NCBI GenBank assembly: GCA_046346665.1
Contig: JAXMHQ010000011.1
Span: forward strand, 57,457-121,456
Direction: 5' to 3'
Length of the DNA stretch: 64,000 nt
Origin: JAXMHQ01 sp046346665
GTDB taxonomy: Bacteria; Verrucomicrobiota; Verrucomicrobiia; Limisphaerales; JAXMHQ01
Below, one piece after another: positions 26,301 through 32,986 of the stretch (its first letter is position 1; every line of letters begins with the position of its first letter). Under the pieces are notes generated by a model. That model was not told the DNA's origin. It did no database searches and was given only the letters and a program-made list of their open reading frames with translations. A program made the position numbers and the translations under genes.

Positions 26301-27798
26301 GCCGCCATTCCTGACCCCGGGAACCTGGTACATTGAGGTGCGTGGATCGGGCATCAGCACCTACACCCTGACCAGCAGCGCGCTGCAACTCAAGCGCCCG
26401 GCCTGGATCATGCCGCCCGTTGGCGGCCTGGTCACGACACCGGGATTGCCCTCGGCCGGTCCGCTGTTTGGCGACACAGGTGTTGATACCAACGGCGTGC
26501 CGCTGGCGGGCGACCAGGGGATCGACCTGGCACAGGGCGCATTCGATTATTACGCCATCGTGGTTCCCGCCAACAACACCGCCGTGCTTCGAACCCGGCT
26601 GGACGCCATCAGCGGCAATCCAAATCTTTTCATCCGCGTCGGCGCCCCGTCCACGCTCAGCCACTATTTGAATGGCAGCTCTGGCGCGACGTTGTATGAT
26701 CGGTCGCTAAACGCCAGCGGGGGCAGCGAGTATGGCAATTGGGTTCCGCTCAACGGCCGGTTTGAGGTCGCCCTCACCAGCGGCACCTGGTACGTGGCGG
26801 TGCAGGCGGGCGGCAATTCAAACGTCCGCTACCGGTTGCGGTTCGACACCGGCACGATCAAACCCCTCGCGTTGAACGGCGGCAGTTACTCCGCCCAGAC
26901 GCTGGTGGCCGGCGACTTCGCCTATTATGCCGTTCAGATTCCCTCCAATGCGCCGCTTTCCTGGAACATTACCTACAGCGTCCAGTTCGGCAACATGGTG
27001 GTGTCCATCCGCGACCGCGTCCCGCCGGGCCAGGCCACGACGACCTCCGACTTCCGCGACTGGAGCTCCGGCCTGGACAGCAAGAACGCGGGGCCGTATC
27101 CGTCCTACAGTCTGCCCGGCACCTACACGGTCCATTCCCCGCCGCTGCGCCCGGGCAACACATATTATCTCGGGTTCCGCGCGCTGATCGACTCGACATT
27201 CGCGCTGAGCTGCAACACGAATGTTGGCACGATCGATTTCACCAACGTCATCCCGTTCTATCACGGGTTCGCTTCCAGCAACCTGCCGGCGTTTGGATCG
27301 GTGAAATACCGTGTGGATGTTCCGCCGGACGCGGTGCGATGGATTCATTTCTGCACCAATGCGTCGTCGGTGTGGCTCTACCTGGAGCAGGGAACGGTGC
27401 CGACGCTGACGACATCGGATCACTGGTACGCCCAATACGCGAACAACTCGCTGAACCTCTTTCTCCAGACGCCGGGTTTCTGGCCGTGGCAGCCGGGGTA
27501 TTCGTATTACCTGGTGGCGACCAACACCAGCGGCGCCGTCCAGCCGTTCACTCTCGTGTTGAACGGGGAAGGCCCGGGATCGGGACCGTTCGGATTCACG
27601 AACTCGGTCTACCTCGGCGGCGGGAGTGTCCAGCTCGGAATCTACCTGGTTCCAGGCCTGACTTACGCACTTCAGACCTCGACCAACCTGGTGAACTGGA
27701 CCGTGGTGAACACGCTGACTCCCGTGACGAACCTGCTGTATTACACCGACACCCAACCCGTACAGCCCGCGCGGTTCTACCGGCTGCTGGAACAGTAG
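20395..27798 (+). CDS. Giant secreted protein with triplicated ~397-residue module
   Basis: The 2467-residue product has a signal peptide (MKRAVAFLGLGILSGLVSGG, then MAQ). It is otherwise a chain of beta-rich domains of about 100-140 residues resembling bacterial pre-peptidase C-terminal (PPC) domains, with phrases such as AYYSIVVPTNLPSWRLELNT and FDYYAIVVPANNTAVL. Residues 692-1882 are three successive copies of one module of about 397 residues. The last 50 residues (YALQTSTNLVNWT to ARFYRLLEQ) form the C-terminal module shared with other secreted proteins here. It is rich in Tyr, Asn, Thr and Gly and very poor in Cys, as expected for a surface protein. No enzymatic domain is seen; adhesion or matrix roles are possible. 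An AAAGGA ribosome binding site precedes ATG 20395. Confidence 0.85.
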   Translation: MKRAVAFLGLGILSGLVSGGMAQTFVGSNVPGQGTNYTFTIGAGATNLSLVISNNATAYSYLLLSKGGVPTDAAYDYGSRLAGVTNRINLELPEFSTGSYGLRVSTPAGSLAQSFTVVLTTNRSDLRTAANPVSKPLVFSTTGSLTNTGSGAWHYFQVDVGSNLVTGWRIVLSSTNATTPGLYVRRGQLPNTGAYDKAVAPGLPVETITFRDYEATNSTYFIGVYQPSGAASVAGYTLSAELASVTTLTWDPGTADAGTQVFTNKSVTGGDYYFAITTQTTADQVWRTALTVVSNEADVYLALGTLPTTGSYGYASTRVGSDGFVLSQTHQWTPGQTWYLMVHAAPGAQWRLVTGEAYVQPLPALAADASSGATAAIGPEGMRFFKTTITTNTLAWRLGLNGLGNQLYVKQSAAPHPYSTSTYDLTQPGQMLVVPTYLNVGSQYFVGVSGNPGQAFTLDSRQQAVTNLNFNATTNFTVTGYGYTTFLVQVPVQQIAWQVNVTPISGNASVAVRRDNVPNEFVNDAFSEPPAGTGASLTLVPPTLSNGSFYVTVYGTGPYTVSLFNGQPVITTVDYVFNITNDAPSRVGWRYYTVINTAEQLSTLGWGLDLSNQVPGTMIAIRRNAVPGQWNYRNNPYDYYGSSTSGYMDLSGTLGFLQQPNHQADVWYIGVYTPAAALGNFVLTGSQLTGPPVGFDGSGSAMSVTNQPSGKFQYFTFTVPSGALGWDVRLTNVTAGQPALVVCRDQLPYDLGTHTSQGYAWYPYTTTTWLSGNQWGAAYDWTSYYYSPTNGIRYGQMLEMGMGNPLQPGTYYVGVFNYGSSGPMSYTLWSRGIGSGMSIPVNTLTFSNGVVSSPGLPAGEAAYYSIVVPTNLPSWRLELNTNSGESLLMLQKDYLPSVSAGGGAPYNVSGGRKLQKSGNEQYLLMPAYNQSNIVAGTYYLAVAAEGQNPYNSTIGSNSSSFTLHSYGVQGVTNLGAVDPTGVTEILVTNSSEAGQLSTFQFNVPAGTLGFTVSLSNRVGNPMMILRTDSQLTGGYDGYGVDGGQGYSWVNQNMINQIDPPVTNYTLMIQAIASGGDASYVLHIRAMGAQPVTFDGGKYSVTNQLIGTWRFFNITVPPDSFGWDVRLTNVTSGAPVLAICRDLAPYDLGTHTPQGYAWYPYQSTTWPSGNQWGAGYDWTQYYYDPDGTVRYGQMLQMGMGNPLQPGNYIVGVINSGGAAPMSYTLWSRGIGTNQTIPVGSLTFSNGVVSNPALLAGEAAYYSIVVPTNLPSWRLELNTNGGEGVLMLQKDYLPNVSAAGGVPYNVNGGRRIQKSGNEQYLLMPAYNQSNIVAGTYYLAVAAEGRNPYSSYIGSNSTTFTLHSYGVLGVTNVGTVDNTGLTDILVTNSAEAGQLNAYEFVVPPGTLSLTLSLSNRVGSPIMILRTGSQLTGGYDGYGVDGGQSYSWVNQNLINIANPVATNYTIMIQAIASGGDASCVLYLHAQGPQPVGFDGGSYPVVGQSLNTWRYFSVTVPATAFGWDLRLTNITSGSPGLAVCRDLTPSDLGTHTSQGYAWYPQLSTSWPSGNQWGAGYDWTQYYYDPNGAVRYQQTLQMGMGNPLQPGNYIVGVINNGGSAAMSYTLLSRGIGTNLSIPILPLVFTNGAITNSGLLGRDAAYYSIVVPTNLPSWSLELSNGVGESLLMLQKDYLPSVAAAGAAPYTVNGGKRMQKPGNEQYTMLPVSGQSNIAAGTYYIAIASEGMNPYNSYLGTNSSSFVLYSYGVKGVTNFGPVGGVDLLSTNTLRGGQDAFYRFNIPNGAQAVEVRLDNVTGGPYLTLAAGSNLPTPYYNYGYDGGVPYSWYSPTLITLPNPVFTNYSLTLQASANVSSTYLDAQATVHIRQMPVPQLAFDGSLNGGGVSNSASDTVINGQSAFYQVTVPATLNGQPVIGWKLDLIASVGSPSLRVRPGALPDDYNSYYDGTTPWVKPEAIIVPPFLTPGTWYIEVRGSGISTYTLTSSALQLKRPAWIMPPVGGLVTTPGLPSAGPLFGDTGVDTNGVPLAGDQGIDLAQGAFDYYAIVVPANNTAVLRTRLDAISGNPNLFIRVGAPSTLSHYLNGSSGATLYDRSLNASGGSEYGNWVPLNGRFEVALTSGTWYVAVQAGGNSNVRYRLRFDTGTIKPLALNGGSYSAQTLVAGDFAYYAVQIPSNAPLSWNITYSVQFGNMVVSIRDRVPPGQATTTSDFRDWSSGLDSKNAGPYPSYSLPGTYTVHSPPLRPGNTYYLGFRALIDSTFALSCNTNVGTIDFTNVIPFYHGFASSNLPAFGSVKYRVDVPPDAVRWIHFCTNASSVWLYLEQGTVPTLTTSDHWYAQYANNSLNLFLQTPGFWPWQPGYSYYLVATNTSGAVQPFTLVLNGEGPGSGPFGFTNSVYLGGGSVQLGIYLVPGLTYALQTSTNLVNWTVVNTLTPVTNLLYYTDTQPVQPARFYRLLEQ
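22468..26040 (+). repeat. Three tandem copies of a ~1.19-kb coding module
   Basis: Copies begin at 22468 (PVGFDGSGSAMSV), 23662 (PVTFDGGKYSVTN) and 24850 (PVGFDGGSYPVVG), giving lengths of 1194, 1188 and 1191 nt. Landmarks such as DLGTHTSQGYAWYP, GMGNPLQPG, AAYYSIVVPTNLPSW and GGYDGYGVDGGQ recur in register. The third copy diverges in its last third. Many differences between copies are synonymous, so the duplication is old and the protein sequence has been conserved. Confidence 0.88.
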
Positions 27799-27891
27799 CA
27801 GGAAAACGCGGAGGCAGGGGCGGCGCGTTGCGCCGACCGGGGACACCGCAGCGCGGCGTCCCTGCCAAAGTCACAGTGTCCTGGAAAGGCC

Positions 27892-30800
27892 TTAGTAACT
27901 GAGCCGGTAGAACTGTGCCGCCGTGGCGCCGGGGATGACGGTGTAGGGCGAGGTCGCCGAAGGGACATCCGTGTAAGGCCCCTGGACGCTGGAGGCGGAC
28001 TGCAGGGTGCCGAACGACCACGTGATCTGGAGCTGGGTGGCGGACAGCCGCTGCGCGCTGATCGTGACGGGCGGGCTCACGTAACTCAGGTGATTGCTCG
28101 CCGCCGCGCTGTAAATCGACGCGGCTTCCAGCGGCGTCAGCGCTTTTCGCCAGACGCCCAGGTCGTCGATGTCGCCGCTGCCGGTTTCGCCGTAGCGCCC
28201 CGTCGGATCCTGCCCGATCACCGCCGCAAGGCCGGTGTCGATGTTGCCCGCATCCTTCAGGTTGCTGCCCCCCAGCGTCTTCACGTAATGCGCCGGAACG
28301 CCGTCGAGGTAGGTGATCGTCGTGCCCGCCGCGCGATCGAACACGTGCGCCAGGTGATGCCATTGACCGTCGTTGATCGAGGCCAGGTCGCCGTAGATGC
28401 GGAATCCGCCGCCGGCGCCGTAGATGGATTCACCCCAGCCGCCGTAATTTTCCGGGGACGGAAACGGTTGGGGATCGGCGGTGCCGAAGCCGTAAGCGGG
28501 TGCGAAGACGAATCCGCGGTTGCCGGTGGCGCCGGCGGCGTCGGTGAAGAAGGGCAGGTCGCCGCCGAAATAATCCTGCGGCAGGCGGATCCAGTAGGCG
28601 ACGGAGAAATTCACCGTGGAACCGAATTGCAGGTCGGGCCGGACGCCGAGGGTGACGTATTGGGCGTCGGTGGCGATGGAGGTGTTGCCGCCGGTGTTTT
28701 CGGCGGTGGTGGCGTAATGCAACGCCTGGCCGAGCGGACCGGAGACGAAGGTGGCGGCGGCGGTGTTGCTGCTGATCGAGGTGGTGTGAATGGCCGTGCC
28801 GCCATTGCCGCGGCCCGAGGCGTCGGCCAGCGTGTTGTCAAAGGTGAGGTGGACGACCAGGCCGGGGATGGACGGGGCCGACGCCGGGGGCGACAGAACC
28901 GTGAGGGCTGCGGCGGGGCTGTTGGTGCTGTTGACCGAGTTGCTGACGCGGACGGAGTAGTTCGCGGCATCCCCTGTCGACAGATTGGTCAACGTCAGGG
29001 TTCGCGAAGTGGCCCCGTCGATGTCCACATTGTTTTTTCTCCATTGATACGACAGCGGCTGCGAACCGGACGCGGTCACCTGGAAGGTGGCCCGCAACCC
29101 GGCATAATTCGTCGTCGGGACCGGTGCGACCTGGATGGACGGGGCCATGTTTTCGCCGAATGCGGAGCTGTAATGCGCCTGGACCGTGGCGGGATCGAGT
29201 ACGTATCCATACACCGCCACCTCGTCGACCGTCCCGTTGAACGTGTCGTCATAGGGCGTGCTGGAGCCCGAGCGCTTGGACCCGATGCTGATCGGGGTGG
29301 TGGTGGTGATCAGGCCGTAGGGGCGGATGGGAGCCGTGCCCTGGAGTTCGCCGTTCACGTAAATATACAACACGAACCCGCCGCTCAGCAGGTCGTCGGA
29401 ATCGTAGACGCCCACCACGTGTTGCCAGGCGCCGTTCGGGCCTTCGGTGGCCGACGCGGCGTAAACGGTGGAATCGCCTGAGGTGAAGAAGCGGTAGACG
29501 CCCTCGGCGACGTCGAGGCCGAATTGTTCGGTGCGGTTGGAGCCATTGGGACCGTTGCCCTTGGCGATGATGGTGGCTTCGTGGGCCTGTCCGGCGGGGG
29601 CTTTGACCCAGGCTTCCAGGGCGAAGTTCGTGTCGCCCCAGAAATTGATCCCGGTGCCGCTGATGCCGCCGACGTAGCTGTTGGTGCCGCTGAAGGCGAC
29701 GGCGGTGTCGGAGTCCAGGGGAGAATAGCCCGGCAACCCGAGCGTCGTGCTGTTGTAGGTGCCGTTGTTGCCGCCGACGCTGTCCTGCGCGGCGGTGCCG
29801 CTGTGTTCGCCGAGGCGCCAGTAGGCGACGGGGCCGCTCGCCAGAACGGCGTCGCTGTAGGCGGCGGGCAGGCCGCTGACCGTGAGCTGCGCGGGAGCGG
29901 AATTCGTGGTGCCGAACGAATTGCTGACGATGCAGGAATAGGTGCCGGCGTTTGCCACGCTGGCAATCCCACTGTAGGTCGGCGAGGAACCCGCCTGTAC
30001 GACCGTGGATCCGAGTTTCCAGAAATACTTCAGCGGCTGCGATCCGTCGGCGCCGACGGTGAAGCTGAAGGGATAGCCGGTGAACCGGGTTGCGGGCACG
30101 GGCTGGGCGGTGAGGACAGGCTGGGAGGACACCACGTTGAATGCAATGGAGGAAGTTACGGCGCCGTAATTATTGGTGACCACGACCGAGACGGTTTTGG
30201 CGCCCGCGGTGAGGTTGTTCAGGACGATGTTCGTGGCGGTGGCGCCGATGGCGACGCCGTTGCTGTACCAGGCGTAGCGGAGCGTGGGATTGCCCTCGGC
30301 CCAGACCGACAGGGCGAGCGAGGAACCGCTGTAGACGGTGCCGGGAGCCTGGGGCGGCTGCGTGATGACCGGCGGCACCTGTGCGGCCGTGTAAAGACCC
30401 GCGATTTCCGCAGGCGAAAGAGCGCGATCGAACACCGCCGGTTCGTCGATGTAACCCGCGAAGAACATGCTCTGCCCGGGAGGCGGATCGCTGCGCGAAC
30501 CGATCACCCACCGGTTCGTGACGTCAAACGCGCCGGTGTCGGCGGCGGAAGGCGCCACGGAACCGACCAGCACGCCGTTGCGGTAGAGGTTCCAGGCGGC
30601 GCCGTCAAACGTGCCGGCCAGGAAAACCCAGTTGCCGATGTCGCCCGGCGGGATCGGGAAATAGACCGAGTCATAATAGTTGTTCCCGTCGTTGACGCCG
30701 ACTTCGTAATAGTAGCCGGTGCCGTAACCGAGGGTGCCGCCTCCGCGGGAAATGCGCAGGAAGGTCTCGCCTTCATAGCTGCCAAACCCGTGGCTGATGA

Positions 30801-32004
30801 TGTCGCGGAAGAAATCCTTCTGTGTGGGTTTGACCCAGGCCATCATTGTGATGTTGCCGGTGATGCGCAGGGCCGGCGTGTCGTTGACTTGGAAATAACC
30901 ATTCTCGCCATCGAAAAACACCGACTTGTTGCCGATGCCAAACCCGCCGTAGCCGGTTCCGGGTTGCGCGGCGAGCGTGCCCCATTGGTTCGTGCCGTTC
31001 GCGGCGGCGCCGAGAGTGCCGAGGTTGACGGCGACGGGAAGGGCGGAGGGGCTGGGCGGGGTGGCGGCGGGCTCATCGAGGGTCCAGTAGCCTGCGGGTC
31101 CGTCGGCGATAACCTGGGCGTGGTAACCCGCGTTGTTGGTGCTGACGGCGGCGTAATGGGCGGCGATGGCGGGACCGGAGAGGATTTTCGGATAGATGGC
31201 CAGTTCGTCGACCCAGCCGTCGTAGCCGCGGTTGCCGTTGTTGCTGGAGGAGGAAATGTAAGGGGCGCTGGCGCCGGAGCCGTTGAGCGGGGTGCCGCCG
31301 ATGCGGAGGAACGACACGGAATTGCTCATCCAGGCGCCGGGGGTGACGCTGGCGGTGCCGATCAGCGTGGCGTTGGCGTAGAGGTTCATGTTCGTGCCGT
31401 CGAACGTGGCGACGATGTGCTGCCAGACGCCGGGGGCGGCGTTGCCGGTGGAGGCGAAGATGTTGCCGATGGTGCCGGACGTGTTGCCGAGCCGGAAAGA
31501 CCAGCGGCCCAGGTAATCGCAGTAAAACAGCCAGCCGGACCTGTTATTCGGATAATTGTTAGGATCGAAATTCGACAGCGGGCAGGTGCCGGGATCGTTC
31601 GGCAGGACCAGCGATCCGAGCGTGTTGGGCCTGGCCCAGAACTCGATCGAGAAAGGCGCGCCTGGGTTGAACGCGGGGTTGAACGGCACGTCGATCTTCC
31701 CGCCGAGATACGTGACGGAGACGTTGTTGCTCGGGTTGGTGAAGCGGGCGCTGTTGCCGACGATGCCGGGCTGGCCCTTGAGCGCGTTGCCGACGGCGTA
31801 GCCTTCGCCCGCGGGGGCGGCCGAGCCGGAGTTGGCGACGGAATTCAGCGGGGGCGACGCCGCGGTGTCGTCGAATCGCCAGTAACCCAGCGGGCTGAGC
31901 GCCTGGACGCTGGACTGGTAATCCGCCCGGCCGGCGAAGGGCAGGGCGAGCAGGGTGGCGGCCGCGAGGAAGGCGGCCCGGAGGCTGGAGGGGATCGGGT
32001 TCAT
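27892..32004 (-). CDS. Large secreted LamG/Ig-domain protein
   Basis: The 1370-residue product has a signal peptide ending near ALPFAGRA and then four concanavalin-like LamG domains (about 30-290, 300-555, 725-945 and 1060-1310). Typical phrases are LSPLGYWRFDDT, PFSIEFWARP, ITMMAWVKPTQ and FALEAWVKAPAG. Ig-like domains (about 560-720 and 970-1050; SLALSVWAEGNPTLRYAWYSNG) lie between them. The C-terminus (LQSASSVQGPYTDV to AAQFYRLSY) is the shared F-Y-R-L module. Such proteins usually bind polysaccharide or other cells at the surface. It is the last gene of a three-gene minus-strand cluster and converges on the giant gene with a GC-rich hairpin between the two stops. Confidence 0.88.
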   Translation of the reverse strand: MNPIPSSLRAAFLAAATLLALPFAGRADYQSSVQALSPLGYWRFDDTAASPPLNSVANSGSAAPAGEGYAVGNALKGQPGIVGNSARFTNPSNNVSVTYLGGKIDVPFNPAFNPGAPFSIEFWARPNTLGSLVLPNDPGTCPLSNFDPNNYPNNRSGWLFYCDYLGRWSFRLGNTSGTIGNIFASTGNAAPGVWQHIVATFDGTNMNLYANATLIGTASVTPGAWMSNSVSFLRIGGTPLNGSGASAPYISSSSNNGNRGYDGWVDELAIYPKILSGPAIAAHYAAVSTNNAGYHAQVIADGPAGYWTLDEPAATPPSPSALPVAVNLGTLGAAANGTNQWGTLAAQPGTGYGGFGIGNKSVFFDGENGYFQVNDTPALRITGNITMMAWVKPTQKDFFRDIISHGFGSYEGETFLRISRGGGTLGYGTGYYYEVGVNDGNNYYDSVYFPIPPGDIGNWVFLAGTFDGAAWNLYRNGVLVGSVAPSAADTGAFDVTNRWVIGSRSDPPPGQSMFFAGYIDEPAVFDRALSPAEIAGLYTAAQVPPVITQPPQAPGTVYSGSSLALSVWAEGNPTLRYAWYSNGVAIGATATNIVLNNLTAGAKTVSVVVTNNYGAVTSSIAFNVVSSQPVLTAQPVPATRFTGYPFSFTVGADGSQPLKYFWKLGSTVVQAGSSPTYSGIASVANAGTYSCIVSNSFGTTNSAPAQLTVSGLPAAYSDAVLASGPVAYWRLGEHSGTAAQDSVGGNNGTYNSTTLGLPGYSPLDSDTAVAFSGTNSYVGGISGTGINFWGDTNFALEAWVKAPAGQAHEATIIAKGNGPNGSNRTEQFGLDVAEGVYRFFTSGDSTVYAASATEGPNGAWQHVVGVYDSDDLLSGGFVLYIYVNGELQGTAPIRPYGLITTTTPISIGSKRSGSSTPYDDTFNGTVDEVAVYGYVLDPATVQAHYSSAFGENMAPSIQVAPVPTTNYAGLRATFQVTASGSQPLSYQWRKNNVDIDGATSRTLTLTNLSTGDAANYSVRVSNSVNSTNSPAAALTVLSPPASAPSIPGLVVHLTFDNTLADASGRGNGGTAIHTTSISSNTAAATFVSGPLGQALHYATTAENTGGNTSIATDAQYVTLGVRPDLQFGSTVNFSVAYWIRLPQDYFGGDLPFFTDAAGATGNRGFVFAPAYGFGTADPQPFPSPENYGGWGESIYGAGGGFRIYGDLASINDGQWHHLAHVFDRAAGTTITYLDGVPAHYVKTLGGSNLKDAGNIDTGLAAVIGQDPTGRYGETGSGDIDDLGVWRKALTPLEAASIYSAAASNHLSYVSPPVTISAQRLSATQLQITWSFGTLQSASSVQGPYTDVPSATSPYTVIPGATAAQFYRLSY

Positions 32005-32058
32005 GTAATGCGTTCCTGACTTCTGATTGGTAAAACGGGTGCTGCGAGTGCGAAAAAT

Positions 32059-32964
32059 CTATTTCGGCCGGACCGAGACATCCTGGAGCCATGCGACGTC
32101 CTCGTTGCGCGGGACGGGGTAGACGCCAAGCGACAGCTTGGCCTGGTATTTCAGCGCGGGCATCGTGCGGGAATCCAGCCAGTGATGCGTCTCGGCATGG
32201 CCGTCCGCGAAGGAAAATCCGCCCGACTTGTGATGGTAACTTCCGGGGAGGTCCTCGTTGAACTGGTATTGCGCGGGGCTGGCGGGCGACTTGTCGGTCG
32301 GATAACCCGCCATGATCGTCATGTAATTGCCGGCGTTGATGGTGTCCTCGCGTTCGTCGAGGAACACAAAGGTCTTCGCCAGCCCGGGAGATTTGCCGAG
32401 GTTCAATTGCGGGAACCTCGTGTAGATCGGGTACTGGCTCGCCCAGCTCCCCACGGCGGCCAGCGTCGCATCGCGCCCGGCAAATCCGCCCAGGTAGAAA
32501 TTCATCGCCATGCTCCGCAGCCGCGGTTTGCGCTCTCCGGCCGCGGTGGTGACGTATGAACGGTCCGACGGGCATTTGTAGACCTGCGTGTCGTGCGCGT
32601 AATTCCACAGCGGACGTTTCATGAGGTCGATCGACGGATCCCAGTTCGCCGGGTTCGAGCTGAAGTCGAGCGTGGTCCCGATCCAGGCCGCGGCATTCAG
32701 CGGGTTGGCGGGGTTCTTGTCGATCGTCGACGGGGTGAGGAATTCGTTGTTGTCGTCGGCGTACATCCTCCAGGCCAGGGCGAGCTGGCGATGGTTGTTC
32801 ATGCACTGGATGCCCTGGGCTTTTTGTTTGGCGGACGACAGGGCGGGCAGCAGCAGGCCCGCGAGGATCGCGATGATGGCAATGACGACGAGCAGTTCAA
32901 TCAGCGTGAACGCTCCCGGCGGCCGGGTTTTCGTTTGTCGCATTTTCATAGGTTCAAATTTCAT
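32059..32964 (-). CDS. Type II-secretion-like pseudopilin with H-X9-DG motif
   Basis: The 301-residue protein has a prepilin signal and hydrophobic stem (GAFTLIELLVVIAIIAILAG, then LLLPALSSAK), cleaved before the Phe by a prepilin peptidase. The rest is a globular domain of the family abundant in Planctomycetes, Verrucomicrobia and Lentisphaerae, ending in a processing-associated H-X9-DG motif (HHKSGGFSFADG). Paralogues of this family are very numerous in those genomes and their individual roles are unknown. It lies 22 nt downstream of the subtilase and 54 nt upstream of the LamG gene, which suggests an operon for an exported complex. Confidence 0.9.
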   Translation of the reverse strand: MKFEPMKMRQTKTRPPGAFTLIELLVVIAIIAILAGLLLPALSSAKQKAQGIQCMNNHRQLALAWRMYADDNNEFLTPSTIDKNPANPLNAAAWIGTTLDFSSNPANWDPSIDLMKRPLWNYAHDTQVYKCPSDRSYVTTAAGERKPRLRSMAMNFYLGGFAGRDATLAAVGSWASQYPIYTRFPQLNLGKSPGLAKTFVFLDEREDTINAGNYMTIMAGYPTDKSPASPAQYQFNEDLPGSYHHKSGGFSFADGHAETHHWLDSRTMPALKYQAKLSLGVYPVPRNEDVAWLQDVSVRPK

Positions 32965-32986
32965 GGAAATATTTTCGCCATTTAAA

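Noticed and set aside
29524..32019. Long rightward open frame of about 830 codons opposite the LamG gene
   Set aside because: Its composition is the complement of LamG coding sequence in a GC-rich genome. It has no domains, and the LamG protein on the other strand is clearly real.
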